A program made the translations under genes and the position numbers. Under the pieces are notes generated by a model. The model made no database searches and had not been told where the DNA came from. It saw nothing but the letters and a program-made list of their open reading frames with translations. From positions 1-64,000 of the forward strand of contig NZ_FNVP01000004.1 of assembly GCF_900108015.1 (NCBI RefSeq): 64,000 nucleotides of DNA, read 5' to 3'. Below are positions 34,340 to 43,546 of the stretch, piece after piece (within the stretch, counting starts at the first letter, position 1; every line of letters starts with the position of its first letter). This DNA comes from Flavobacterium urumqiense. Its GTDB lineage: Bacteria > Bacteroidota > Bacteroidia > Flavobacteriales > Flavobacteriaceae.

Positions 34340-35743
34340 TTATTTATTTTTATCGTAACCTAAAATTTTTAACACATCGTCGGATGTTTGCTGTTCTGAA
34401 AATACTTCGGTTGCCAGAATCCCATTTTCATCACGATCAATTAGAATATGTTTGGGCTCAGGAATCAGGCAGTGATGTAAACCTCCGTACCCGCCTATAG
34501 TTTCCTGATAGGCTCCGGTGTTAAAAAACCCAATATATAATGGTTTTTCTTTATTGTATTTTGGTAAATAAATGGCATTCATATTTTGTTCTGAATTGTA
34601 ATAATCATCGCTATCACAGGTCATTCCGCCCAATAATACTCTTTCGTATGTTTCATTCCAACGGTTGACAGCCAGCATAATAAAACGCTTGTTAATTGCC
34701 CATGTATCAGGTAAAGTTGTAATAAAAGAGGAATCAATCATGTTCCATTTCTCCCTGTCATTTTGTTGTTTTTGATACAATATCTGATAAATTGCACCGC
34801 CACTTTCTCCTACTGTAAAAGAACCAAATTCCGTAAAAATGTTTGGAACATCTACTTCCGCTTCGTCACAAGCAATTTTTATCTGATTGATAATTTCATC
34901 AATCATGTACTGATAATCATACTCAAATGCCAATGAATTTTTGATAGGAAAACCACCTCCGATATTTAATCCATCAAGCGTAGGACATTCTTTTTTTAAC
35001 GCAATATAAACTTTGATACATTTTATTAATTCGTTCCAATAATAAGCATTGTCATTTATGCCTGTGTTGATAAAAAAGTGTAACATTTTAAGTTCCAATT
35101 TTTTATTTTCCTGAATTTGTTTTTTGTAAAAATTTACAATGTTTTTGTATCCAATTCCCAACCGAGAAGTGTAAAATTCAAATTTAGGTTCTTCCTCGGC
35201 AGCAATACGAATTCCGATTTTGAATTTCCCCTTTATTTGTTCTTGTAAGAGATCTAGTTCTTCATAATTGTCAATAATTGGAATTGCATTTTTATGTCCA
35301 TTATTGATTATTCGGGCAATATTTTCAATGTACTGGTCTCTTTTGAAACCATTACAAATTACATAGGTACTTTTGTTTATTTTGCCATTTGCCAATAAAT
35401 TTTCGACAATGTTAATATCAAAAGCAGAGGAAGTTTCAATGTGAATGTTATTTTTGAAAGCTTCATTCATTACGAATTCAAAATGAGAGCTTTTTGTACA
35501 ATAGCAGTAATAGTATTTTGCCTCATACTTATTTTTTTCCATTGACTTACGAAACCAGCTTTTGGCTTTGTTAATGTTATTGGAAATTTGAGGCAGATAG
35601 GTAAATTTTAATGGGGTACCATATTTTTCAACAAGTTTCATCAAATCGATATTGTGAAACTGAAGATTATCTTTGTTTAATGTAAATTCTTCTTGAGGGA
35701 AATAATAGTTTTGATTTATTAAATCAGAATATTTTGTATTCAT
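34340..35743 (-). CDS. speA: Arginine decarboxylase, PLP-dependent (fold type III)
   Basis: A 467-aa enzyme in the alanine-racemase fold. The PLP lysine is in YYYCYCTKSSHFEFVMNEAF, the phosphate-binding Gly motif is GLNIGGGFPIKN, and the C-terminal active-site Cys motif is LLGGMTCDSDDYYN. The pattern matches the Bacteroidetes biosynthetic arginine decarboxylase that makes agmatine. The expected next enzyme, agmatinase, is not adjacent in this window. It is followed after 95 nt (holding the inverted repeat) by the DHS-like gene. Confidence 0.85.
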   Translation of the reverse strand: MNTKYSDLINQNYYFPQEEFTLNKDNLQFHNIDLMKLVEKYGTPLKFTYLPQISNNINKAKSWFRKSMEKNKYEAKYYYCYCTKSSHFEFVMNEAFKNNIHIETSSAFDINIVENLLANGKINKSTYVICNGFKRDQYIENIARIINNGHKNAIPIIDNYEELDLLQEQIKGKFKIGIRIAAEEEPKFEFYTSRLGIGYKNIVNFYKKQIQENKKLELKMLHFFINTGINDNAYYWNELIKCIKVYIALKKECPTLDGLNIGGGFPIKNSLAFEYDYQYMIDEIINQIKIACDEAEVDVPNIFTEFGSFTVGESGGAIYQILYQKQQNDREKWNMIDSSFITTLPDTWAINKRFIMLAVNRWNETYERVLLGGMTCDSDDYYNSEQNMNAIYLPKYNKEKPLYIGFFNTGAYQETIGGYGGLHHCLIPEPKHILIDRDENGILATEVFSEQQTSDDVLKILGYDKNK

Positions 35744-35797
35744 TTGATATTTAATATTTTAGATTGAATTTAATGTAAAAATAAACTAATCTAAAAT

Positions 35798-35977
35798 TCA
35801 AACCCGAATATTTGCATAAATAATTTGAAGCTTTTCATGATCTGCTTTCAAATATTGGAAAATATCAAAACTAAAGTTTCCTTTGATGGAATAAAAACGT
35901 TTCAGCATTCTTAGAAAAGACATGTTGTTTTTGTTTTTATTGGAACTATAATTTATTTTGTTTTGACTTTTTTTCAT
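35798..35977 (-). CDS. Possible 59-aa basic protein, unrecognised
   Basis: From ATG 35975-35977 the ORF encodes a Lys/Asn-rich start followed by MLKRFYSIKGNFSFDIFQYL and DHEKLQIIYANIRV. An almost ideal promoter (TTG, 21-nt spacer, TACATTTG) ends 6 nt upstream of this ATG, so the transcript would be nearly leaderless, or translation begins at the internal ATG 35921-35923. The frame stays open upstream into aroB, but the promoter position argues for the short form. I do not recognise a family. Confidence 0.4.
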   Translation of the reverse strand: MKKSQNKINYSSNKNKNNMSFLRMLKRFYSIKGNFSFDIFQYLKADHEKLQIIYANIRV

Positions 35978-35982
35978 CGTGG

Positions 35983-36014
35983 CAAATGTAAAAAATATTA
36001 TATACGTAATGCAA
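35983..36014 (-). promoter_or_regulatory. Predicted promoter of the 59-aa ORF
   Basis: Minus strand TTG (36012-36014), 21-nt spacer, TACATTTG (35983-35990), exact TAnnTTTG. It lies in the gap right after aroB. Confidence 0.5.
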
Positions 36015-36035
36015 TCCTTTTTATTAAAAATGTAA

Positions 36036-37103
36036 TTATGATTTATAATCTTGGAAGGCTTCAAGAATTAATTCATTTTCAACAGATTGATTAATTTTTA
36101 TTTTTCCTATTCCTTCAATTAATGCAAACTGAATGTTACCATATTCATTTTTTTTGTCATGAATTAGTAGTTCCAGAATAGGTTCTATGTCATTTTCTTC
36201 GAATAGGATGTCTTCATAAATACTCTTTATGGCAGATTTTATTTGAATATATTCCTCTTGATTAATTAGTTTTTTATTCAATGAGATAGCGCTTTCCAGT
36301 ATCATTCCAACCGCTATCGCTTCTCCATGTAATAACGTAGTTTTGTTTTCATTCGCTAGAAAATAACTTTCTATGGCATGACCAAGTGTATGACCAAAAT
36401 TTAACGATTTGCGAATATTTTTTTCCGTTGGATCTTGCGATACAATTTCATTTTTTATTTCGACTGATCGGTATATTAATTCGTCAAAATCAGCAAAATC
36501 TATAGCTTTCAAGTCCAAAAATTTCTCCCAATAACTTTTATCATAAATTAATCCGTGTTTTAACATTTCGGCAAGTCCGGAGCGCATTTCATTTTGTGGC
36601 AAAGTATCAAGATATTGTGTGTCAATAAGAACCATTTTTGGTACATTAATGACCCCAATTTGATTTTTTAAATTTCCTAAATCAACGCCATTTTTTCCGC
36701 CCACTGAAGCATCAACCATGGATAATAGGGTAGTTGGAATATGAATAAAATCAACTCCTCTCTTAAAAGTTGAAGCGACAAAACCACCTAAATCAGTCAC
36801 GACACCACCACCTAAATTAAGCACAAGGCTTTTTCTGTCGGCGCCAAGTTCAGTGAGTACATTCCATATTTGCACACAAGTTTCAATATTTTTATTTTGT
36901 TCACCTGCTTCAAATTCGATGATTTCAATAGTAAGTTCTGTTTCTAAAAAAGGTAAAAATTTTGGCAAACAAAATTCATTTGTATTACTATCTACAATAA
37001 TAAATAGATTTGAATATTTGTTTTCTTTTAAATGAAGGTTTAATGCTTCATATCCTTTTTCATTGAAATAGATTGGGTAATTATTGGCTTGAATCGTTTG
37101 CAT
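36036..37103 (-). CDS. aroB: 3-dehydroquinate synthase
   Basis: A 355-aa NAD- and metal-dependent enzyme of the shikimate pathway (DAHP to 3-dehydroquinate). Motifs: NLGGGVVTDLGGFVASTFKRG, IPTTLLSMVDASVGGKNGVD with the catalytic Lys region, and LNFGHTLGHAIESYF plus LLHGEAIAVGM with metal-binding His. Typical length. It is divergent from the proline dehydrogenase gene with a 92-nt spacer. Confidence 0.96.
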   Translation of the reverse strand: MQTIQANNYPIYFNEKGYEALNLHLKENKYSNLFIIVDSNTNEFCLPKFLPFLETELTIEIIEFEAGEQNKNIETCVQIWNVLTELGADRKSLVLNLGGGVVTDLGGFVASTFKRGVDFIHIPTTLLSMVDASVGGKNGVDLGNLKNQIGVINVPKMVLIDTQYLDTLPQNEMRSGLAEMLKHGLIYDKSYWEKFLDLKAIDFADFDELIYRSVEIKNEIVSQDPTEKNIRKSLNFGHTLGHAIESYFLANENKTTLLHGEAIAVGMILESAISLNKKLINQEEYIQIKSAIKSIYEDILFEENDIEPILELLIHDKKNEYGNIQFALIEGIGKIKINQSVENELILEAFQDYKS

Positions 37104-37168
37104 CTTTCTTGATTAATTGGAATCGCAAAATAAGGCATTTTTTACTAAATAATATTCAAAACTCTCTC

Positions 37169-37176
37169 TATATTTG
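37169..37176 (+). promoter_or_regulatory. -7 box of the proline dehydrogenase gene
   Basis: TATATTTG, exact match to TAnnTTTG, 19 nt before ATG 37196. Its position rules out an in-frame upstream ATG at 37073 as the main start. Confidence 0.55.
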
Positions 37177-37195
37177 TACAAAAATTCAACAAATA

Positions 37196-38365
37196 ATGGA
37201 AAAAATATTTGATAATACACAAGTTGCCTTTGCATTAAAAAGTGATACCGAACTGGATCGAGCTTATTTTCTTTTTAAAATGATTGACAATCAGCCTTTA
37301 GTTCGAATAGGAACTGCTGTTACTAATTTTGCTTTGAAAGCAAATCTTCCTGTTGAAGGTTTGATTCGAGCTACAGTTTTTGATCATTTTTGCGGAGGAG
37401 TAAATGAAGTTGACTGTCTTTCTGTTGTGGATAATATGTATACTAAAGGTGTTTCTTCTGTATTAGATTATTCTGTAGAAGGAAAAGAAGAAGAAGAACA
37501 GTTTGATGCTGCCCTTGAAATGACTTTGAAAACGATAGAATTTGCCAAAGAACGTCTAGCAATTCCTTTTGCGGTTTTTAAACCAACTGGTTTTGGACGT
37601 TTTGAGTTGTATGAGAAATTGGGAGAAAAACAAACCTTAACAACTGAAGAACAAGCGGAATGGAATAGAGTAGTGGCACGTTTTGATTTGGTTTGCAAAG
37701 ATGCCCATTCTAAAAATGTAGCACTTCTTATCGATGGTGAAGAAAGTTGGATGCAAGATGCAGCTGATGATTTAGTTACTGATATGATGCGCAAATACAA
37801 TAAAGAAAAAGCTATTGTTTTCAATACGCTGCAAATGTATCGTTGGGATCGTTTAGATTATTTGAAAAAATTACATGAGCAAGCCAAAAAAGAAGGATTT
37901 TTTATAGGAATGAAATTGGTTCGTGGAGCTTATATGGAAAAAGAAATTGTAAGAGCTAACGAGAAGGGATACACATCTCCAATTTGTTCTTCAAAAGAAG
38001 ATACAGATGAAAACTATAATGCTGCCGTTCGATATATGGTTGAACATTTAGATTCAATGTCTGTTTTTGCAGGAACTCATAATGAGTCAAGCACTTATAA
38101 TCTCATGGAATTAATGCAAGATAACGGCATCAAAACAAACGATGACAGAATTTGGTTTGGTCAATTATATGGTATGAGTGACAATATCAGTTATAATTTA
38201 GCTGCTCACGGTTATAATGTAGCTAAGTATTTGCCTTTTGGTCCTGTAAAAGATGTGATGCCCTACTTGATTCGTCGTGCCGAAGAAAACACATCAGTTG
38301 CCGGACAAACCAGTCGTGAATTATCAATGATAAAAGCGGAACGCAACAGAAGAAAAGGGAAATAA
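37196..38365 (+). CDS. Proline dehydrogenase
   Basis: A 389-aa FAD-dependent TIM-barrel protein of the PRODH family, oxidising proline to pyrroline-5-carboxylate. Start MEKIFDNTQVAFALKSDTEL is the usual flavobacterial N-terminus. Motifs: FAVFKPTGFGRFELYEKLG, ALLIDGEESWMQDAADDL, KLVRGAYMEKEIVRA (substrate/FAD site), VFAGTHNESS and the C-terminal VMPYLIRRAEENTSVAGQTS. It is the monofunctional form; the P5C dehydrogenase is not in the window. I chose ATG 37196 because of the promoter at 37169-37176. Confidence 0.92.
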   Translation: MEKIFDNTQVAFALKSDTELDRAYFLFKMIDNQPLVRIGTAVTNFALKANLPVEGLIRATVFDHFCGGVNEVDCLSVVDNMYTKGVSSVLDYSVEGKEEEEQFDAALEMTLKTIEFAKERLAIPFAVFKPTGFGRFELYEKLGEKQTLTTEEQAEWNRVVARFDLVCKDAHSKNVALLIDGEESWMQDAADDLVTDMMRKYNKEKAIVFNTLQMYRWDRLDYLKKLHEQAKKEGFFIGMKLVRGAYMEKEIVRANEKGYTSPICSSKEDTDENYNAAVRYMVEHLDSMSVFAGTHNESSTYNLMELMQDNGIKTNDDRIWFGQLYGMSDNISYNLAAHGYNVAKYLPFGPVKDVMPYLIRRAEENTSVAGQTSRELSMIKAERNRRKGK

Positions 38366-38408
38366 AATAATCTTATATCCGTTTTTAATATTGCATCATT
38401 TTAAAAAG

Positions 38409-38465
38409 TTAATGACATAAAAAAATCCATTTGCGTAAAACAAATGGATTTTTTTATGTCATTAA
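38409..38465. terminator. Perfect 25-bp bidirectional terminator
   Basis: 38409-38433 and 38441-38465 are exact reverse complements around a 7-nt loop; the stem contains runs of seven A and seven T. It sits between the convergent proline dehydrogenase and ABC exporter genes, 43 and 7 nt from their stops, and serves both. Confidence 0.9.
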
Positions 38466-38472
38466 ATTAGAA

Positions 38473-40260
38473 TTAAGAATTGCTAAACTGCAAATTGCTT
38501 AAGTTTTTATACACTCCATTTTCTAGAGCAATAAGTTCCTGGTGTGTTCCTTGCTCTGTGATTTTTCCGTTATCAAGAACTAAAATTTGATCTGCGCTGC
38601 GAATAGTCGAAAGACGGTGCGCAATAATGATACTTGTTCTTCCTTCCATTAAAATTTCTAGCGCTTCCTGAACTAGTTTTTCACTTTCGCTGTCTAATGA
38701 TGATGTGGCTTCATCTAGAATCAAAATACTTGGGTTTTTTAGCAATGCTCTTGCAATCGCAATACGCTGTCTTTGTCCGCCCGAAAGTTTAATTCCTCTT
38801 TCCCCTACAATAGTCTCAAATTTTTCAGGAAAACTTTCGATGAAATTATAAGCATTAGCCTGTTTTGAAGCAGTAAGAATTTCTGCTTCGGTTGCATTTG
38901 GTTTTCCGTAAGCAATATTTTCTCGGATTGTACCACCAAATAAAATCACATCTTGAGGCACAATACTCATATTTCCTCGAAGATTTTCCAAATCATAATC
39001 ATAAATATTTTTCCCGTCCACAATTATTTCCCCTTCGTCTATATTATAAAAACGCAATAATAGAGAAGCAATGGTCGATTTTCCTGTTCCACTTGGTCCT
39101 ACAATGGCAATTTTTTGACCATAATTAGCGGTGAAACTGACATCTTTCAATACTTTTATTTCTTTTCTTGAATGATAACTAAAAGCAACATTTTTGAAAG
39201 TGACATTGCCTTTTATTTTCGGGGTTTCAGCTGCATCTTGAACTGAATTAATTTTTTCGGGAGTTTCATCCAATAATTCAAAAACACGTTCGGTTGCACC
39301 AATTGCCTTTTGAATTTGTGCATACAGTTCAGCGATTCCTCCAAAAGAAGCACCTACAAATGTGGAGTATAATACAAATGAAATTAATTGTCCAACGCTC
39401 ATCTCTCCACTAATGCTCAAACGAACGCCAAACCAAACTACGGCAACAATGGCTCCAAAAAGACAAAAAATAATGAATGAAGCAAAGTATCCTCTGTATT
39501 TTCCTCCTTTGATGGCTATTTTAACGACTTCTTTTATTTTTCCATTGTAACGAGCGATTTCGTACCATTCATTGGCGAAAGCCTTAACAATAGTGATCCC
39601 TTGCATGGTTTCTTCAACAATAACCTGACTTTCTGCAACTTTATCTTGAACATTTTTCGAATATTTTCTAATAAATCGTCCAAAAATAACAGCAGCAACA
39701 GCTACCAGCGGAACAACAGATAACATCAATAAGGTTAATTTGACACTCTCGTTTGCCAACAAAAGAACACCACCAATAATTAAAATGAATTGTCTTAGAA
39801 ATTCAGCTATTGTAGAGGTTAAAGTATCTTGTATTTGTGTTATATCAGAACTGATTCTACTGTTTAATTCGCCAACACGCTTTTGCGAAAAGAACGACAT
39901 AGGCAACTTTACCAAATTGCTATACAATGCTAATCTAAGATTTGCTAACGTATGTTCCGTAAAATTTACAAATAAAGACAATCTAAAAAAGGAAAAAATA
40001 GATTGGAAAAATAAAATAACAACTAATCCCAACGCAATATAATTAGCCTGTTCATTATCTTTATTTTTCACACAATCGATAAGCATTCCCATTAATTTAG
40101 GAAAAGCTAACGCCGTCGCACCTGTTAGCAGTAAAAAAAACAAACCAACATAAAATTTCCAACGATGATTTCCTGCATATTGGAATATTAGAGTAGCTTT
40201 AGTAAGTGAACTTGCGGTAATTTTTGATTTTGGTAAATCGTTTTCTTTGAACCTGGCCAT
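38473..40260 (-). CDS. ABC exporter, fused permease-ATPase (MsbA-like)
   Basis: A 595-aa half-transporter: six membrane helices in residues ~35-330 (for example FYVGLFFLLLTGATALAFP), then an ABC domain with Walker A IAIVGPSGTGKSTIASLLLR, signature LSGGQRQRIAIARALL, Walker B ILILDEATSSLDS and the H-loop IIIAHRLST. It would act as a homodimer. Lipid A or multidrug export are the usual roles; sequence alone does not decide. It has the second-best promoter of the window (40279-40308). Confidence 0.92.
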   Translation of the reverse strand: MARFKENDLPKSKITASSLTKATLIFQYAGNHRWKFYVGLFFLLLTGATALAFPKLMGMLIDCVKNKDNEQANYIALGLVVILFFQSIFSFFRLSLFVNFTEHTLANLRLALYSNLVKLPMSFFSQKRVGELNSRISSDITQIQDTLTSTIAEFLRQFILIIGGVLLLANESVKLTLLMLSVVPLVAVAAVIFGRFIRKYSKNVQDKVAESQVIVEETMQGITIVKAFANEWYEIARYNGKIKEVVKIAIKGGKYRGYFASFIIFCLFGAIVAVVWFGVRLSISGEMSVGQLISFVLYSTFVGASFGGIAELYAQIQKAIGATERVFELLDETPEKINSVQDAAETPKIKGNVTFKNVAFSYHSRKEIKVLKDVSFTANYGQKIAIVGPSGTGKSTIASLLLRFYNIDEGEIIVDGKNIYDYDLENLRGNMSIVPQDVILFGGTIRENIAYGKPNATEAEILTASKQANAYNFIESFPEKFETIVGERGIKLSGGQRQRIAIARALLKNPSILILDEATSSLDSESEKLVQEALEILMEGRTSIIIAHRLSTIRSADQILVLDNGKITEQGTHQELIALENGVYKNLSNLQFSNS

Positions 40261-40278
40261 TATTTATAATTTATGTCA

Positions 40279-40308
40279 CAAATGTAAGACTATAACAACT
40301 TAATACAA
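40279..40308 (-). promoter_or_regulatory. Promoter of the ABC exporter gene
   Basis: Minus strand TTG (40306-40308), exactly 19-nt spacer, TACATTTG (40279-40286), 18 nt before the ATG. Confidence 0.7.
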
Positions 40309-40403
40309 AAAAATAGTACGGTTTCATCTTGTATTTAAAGCGCTATTAGAGAGCACGAAAGAGAATTATTGTTATTTTTTATTTTATTTTTTTAATATTT
40401 CAC

Positions 40404-40433
40404 TTGCAAATACGATTTCTAGGTGTATATTTG
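40404..40433 (+). promoter_or_regulatory. Promoter of tRNA-Val
   Basis: TTG (40404-40406), 19-nt spacer, TATATTTG (40426-40433): an exact match to the Bacteroidetes sigma consensus, about 40 nt upstream of the tRNA. Confidence 0.8.
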
Positions 40434-40472
40434 CAGACGCAATAAGGAAATGAAAATTACTAAATTGTACTA

Positions 40473-40547
40473 GGGCGATTAGCTCAGCCGGTTCAGAGCA
40501 CCTCGTTTACACCGAGGGGGTCGGGGGTTCGAACCCCTCATCGCCCA
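40473..40547 (+). tRNA. tRNA-Val (anticodon TAC)
   Basis: 75 nt. Acceptor stem gggcgat/atcgccc with discriminator A; D-stem gctc/gagc; anticodon stem cctcg/cgagg with loop tttacac, anticodon TAC (Val); T-stem ggggg/ccccc with ttcgaac. CCA is not encoded. A strong promoter precedes it and a terminator follows 4 nt later. Confidence 0.97.
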
Positions 40548-40551
40548 CAAA

Positions 40552-40580
40552 AACTCCATTAGAAATAATGGAGTTTTTTT
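40552..40580 (+). terminator. Terminator of tRNA-Val
   Basis: AACTCCATT (40552-40560) pairs perfectly with AATGGAGTT (40567-40575), followed by T-run to 40580. Confidence 0.88.
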
Positions 40581-40739
40581 ATGTCTTATATTTTTTAATT
40601 AAATTATGTCTTGTTATTTTTTAGCTTAACTAATTAAATATCAATTTGGATTGCTATTTTAACTTCTTATTAATAGTTGGTTGTACCAAAACCAAAATTA
40701 CTATCCTTATTTTTGCCATTAAATCACAACTGATTCGTA

Positions 40740-41744
40740 ATGAATAAAAATAGTCTTTCACAAACAAAAATATCCGTTCTTGATCTTGCAATAGTTAGGG
40801 AAGGAGGTACAACATCAGATACTTTTAAAAACAGTTTGGATCTCGCTCAACACATAGAAAAATGGGGTTTTAATAGATTTTGGCTGGCTGAGCATCATAA
40901 TATGGAAGGGATAGCGAGCAGCGCAACTTCTATTTTGATTGGGCATATAGCTGAAGGAACTACCACTTTAAGAGTCGGGTCGGGTGGTATTATGCTTCCC
41001 AATCATGCACCACTAATAGTTGCCGAACAATTTGGCACATTGGCTACGCTTTTTCCGAACCGAATCGATTTAGGTTTGGGTCGCGCCCCAGGAACAGATC
41101 AATTTACTGCTGCAGCCTTGCGCCGTGATGAACACGCTGCAATGGAATTTCCCCAAAATATACAGGAATTACAAATGTATTTGTCTGCATCCAATAAAAA
41201 TGGTCGTGTTCGCTCTATTCCTGGTGAAGGATTAGATATTCCGATATGGATTTTGGGTTCCAGTACTGACAGTGCTTATTTAGCTGCTGCCTTAGGATTG
41301 CCTTATGCTTTTGCAAGTCATTTTGCACCAGCACAACTAAATACTGCTATAGCTATTTACCGTAACAATTTTAAAGCTTCAGAGCATCTCAAAGAGCCTT
41401 ATGTGATGGCTTGTGTCAACGTGATTGCTGCTGATTCTGATGAAGAAGCTTCACGATTAGCAACTTCTTTCAAAAAATTATTCCTTGGCATTATCACAGG
41501 AAATCGACAACAATTAAAACCTCCCGTTATCCCTGATAAAAATTTTATGGATCCTATGGAGGAAGCTGCATTGCAACAAATGATTGCTTATACCTTTATT
41601 GGCGGACCAGAAAAAGTAAAAAGAGAGCTACAACAATTCCTTGATAAAACTAAAGTAGATGAACTAATGATTGCAACTGCTGTTTTTGAACATAAAGCTA
41701 GACTACGTTCTTACGAAATCGTTGGAAATTTAAAAAATAATTAA
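40740..41744 (+). CDS. Luciferase-like (LLM class) flavin-dependent oxidoreductase
   Basis: A 334-aa TIM-barrel flavoprotein of the bacterial luciferase superfamily. Motifs: [62 protein letters not shown] and [20 protein letters not shown], typical of the MsnO8/YhbW-like subgroup. It probably uses FMN; substrate unknown. Its TAA overlaps the TAA of the convergent transglutaminase-like gene. Confidence 0.9.
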   Translation: MNKNSLSQTKISVLDLAIVREGGTTSDTFKNSLDLAQHIEKWGFNRFWLAEHHNMEGIASSATSILIGHIAEGTTTLRVGSGGIMLPNHAPLIVAEQFGTLATLFPNRIDLGLGRAPGTDQFTAAALRRDEHAAMEFPQNIQELQMYLSASNKNGRVRSIPGEGLDIPIWILGSSTDSAYLAAALGLPYAFASHFAPAQLNTAIAIYRNNFKASEHLKEPYVMACVNVIAADSDEEASRLATSFKKLFLGIITGNRQQLKPPVIPDKNFMDPMEEAALQQMIAYTFIGGPEKVKRELQQFLDKTKVDELMIATAVFEHKARLRSYEIVGNLKNN

Positions 41745-42673
41745 TCTAAAGTCAAAGCACCCAAGATTTCTTCAGATAAGAAAGGACCTCCGGGATAAGT
41801 AGCGGTGTAATCTAGATTTAGCCATATTTGACCGCGTTCGTCCACATGATAATGAAGTTGTTTTTGATCGCTTTCATTCACAAACAGAACATTTTTTATG
41901 AGATAATTTACCTTTTCTAAATCAATATGGGAACCAATTAATATTTCGGGGTAAATATGCCCTTTTGTATGAATTAACCGAGGAGTTCCGCCTATAGCCT
42001 TTACGCTTGCTGCCATTAATATTGAATGATCGTCACAATCACCGGAAAAATAAAGTAAGGATTCTGTTGCCGTTGCAATATAATCTCCTTCTTTTGGGTC
42101 ACTTACATAGTTCCATCTGTGGTTTATTTCTTTAAATACAGCAAAGCATTGAATAATGGTTCTGTAATCAGAATAACCCTTAATATCTTTGAAATATTTT
42201 GAAGTAGCCATAACCGCAAAATTTCTAATTTTTGGATTCTGATATTCAATCGCATTTATGATTTTTGATTTGTTTGGAAATGGTAGTAATTTCGCTATGA
42301 TTATATCCTGAGGAAACGGATTGTCAGACATGGTGTACATCATCGAATTGTAATCTTCATAAACACTGTTAAAACCATAATCACCAATAACGGAGCCGTA
42401 AAATAGGACCAATAAATATAAGGCAATACAAATTAGTATAATAGTCCTCAAAAACCTTAGAATTAGTTGAATGATCACTACGATTAGTATAAACAAAACA
42501 ACTCTGTCAAGATTAAAAAACCAATTAGGATTATATAAATTTTGATGTACAATTATAAATACCGGTACAGCAATTAATATATTTAAAATAAAAATAATAA
42601 CGTCGTCCCATGGTTTTTTGACCTGAAATTTTTGTTTAATACCTTGAAAAGTAATATTTTTTATTTTTATCAT
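41741..42673 (-). CDS. Membrane protein with transglutaminase-like domain
   Basis: A 310-aa protein: three or so N-terminal membrane helices ([53 protein letters not shown]), then a transglutaminase-like fold with the catalytic triad visible as [20 protein letters not shown] (Cys), [13 protein letters not shown] (His) and [12 protein letters not shown] (Asp). Such proteins may be proteases or cross-linking enzymes; role unknown. It follows the substrate-binding-protein gene by 21 nt on the same strand. Confidence 0.8.
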   Translation of the reverse strand: MIKIKNITFQGIKQKFQVKKPWDDVIIFILNILIAVPVFIIVHQNLYNPNWFFNLDRVVLFILIVVIIQLILRFLRTIILICIALYLLVLFYGSVIGDYGFNSVYEDYNSMMYTMSDNPFPQDIIIAKLLPFPNKSKIINAIEYQNPKIRNFAVMATSKYFKDIKGYSDYRTIIQCFAVFKEINHRWNYVSDPKEGDYIATATESLLYFSGDCDDHSILMAASVKAIGGTPRLIHTKGHIYPEILIGSHIDLEKVNYLIKNVLFVNESDQKQLHYHVDERGQIWLNLDYTATYPGGPFLSEEILGALTLD

Positions 42674-42694
42674 AGTAACAATAAAAGCTGAAAT

Positions 42695-43546
42695 CTAGAC
42701 TGCTTTTACAATTTTATCAAAAGTAACTTTTTTATCTATAATTTTTAACTGAAATAGTTGATTTTGAACATTGTTTAACATTTTTTCAGTTAATGATTTT
42801 TTTGACCATTCTGTTAAAGACAGCCATTCTTGAATATCTTCAATTTTTTGATTGTAATTTGAAGCTAAAATTTCATCAATATTTAGAATCCCTTTAAATT
42901 CCGATGTTTTTTTATTGATGATTTTGAGAATTTTCGCAATTATTTCCGGTTCATTCTCCAGAATTTCATCACGGACTGCAATTACAAAACAAGGCCAAGG
43001 AGTAGGGCAAACAGCAATTCTGCGAAAAATTCCTTTGTCGACTAATGGCTTAGTCATAAAGCGTTCCCACATAAAATAATCGGCAGTTCCATTAGTGAAT
43101 GCTTCGACTGCTCCATCAATGGTATTTATGATTTCGAACTGAAGATTATCAGTTGTCCAACCTTGACTATCTGCATTGACATAGGCCATTAACTGTGAAC
43201 CAGAACCTAATCTGGAGATAGCGACTTTCTTATTTTCTAAATCAGATACTGTTTTATAATTGGAATTTGCTGCGACATGAATCCCCCAAATCAAAGGACT
43301 TTCGACATAAATTTGAACAATTTTACTTGGATTTCCACCAATAATATCTTTCACAATTCCTTCGGTTAAGATTACGGCAATATCAGTTTCTACATCTCGA
43401 AGCATTTGACACATTTTTCCCGTTCCTTCGGGAACATCAGTCCATTGTAAATCGATATTTTCCTTTTCAAAATCTCCATTTTCTATTGACAAGTGCCAAG
43501 GTAAGTTGAAATGTTCCGGAACGCCAGCTATTTTTATTGTTTTCAT
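42695..43546 (-). CDS. Periplasmic-binding-protein-like (NMT1/SsuA type) protein without signal peptide
   Basis: A 283-aa type II solute-binding-fold protein: IKIAGVPEHFNLPWHLSIEN, VPEGTGKMCQMLRDVETDIA, IVQIYVESPLIWGIHVAANS and AISRLGSGSQLMAYVNADSQ. It resembles SBPs for thiamine precursor, nitrate or sulfonate ABC importers, but starts directly with the first strand and lacks a signal peptide or lipobox. No ABC permease or ATPase is adjacent. It may be a cytosolic binding protein or enzyme. Its ATG overlaps the stop of the GNAT gene by one base. Confidence 0.78.
   Translation of the reverse strand: MKTIKIAGVPEHFNLPWHLSIENGDFEKENIDLQWTDVPEGTGKMCQMLRDVETDIAVILTEGIVKDIIGGNPSKIVQIYVESPLIWGIHVAANSNYKTVSDLENKKVAISRLGSGSQLMAYVNADSQGWTTDNLQFEIINTIDGAVEAFTNGTADYFMWERFMTKPLVDKGIFRRIAVCPTPWPCFVIAVRDEILENEPEIIAKILKIINKKTSEFKGILNIDEILASNYNQKIEDIQEWLSLTEWSKKSLTEKMLNNVQNQLFQLKIIDKKVTFDKIVKAV

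Noticed and set aside
37073-37195. 41-residue N-terminal extension of proline dehydrogenase
   Set aside because: It spans the promoter -7 box (37169) and the aroB start region; the family begins at MEKIFDNTQ.
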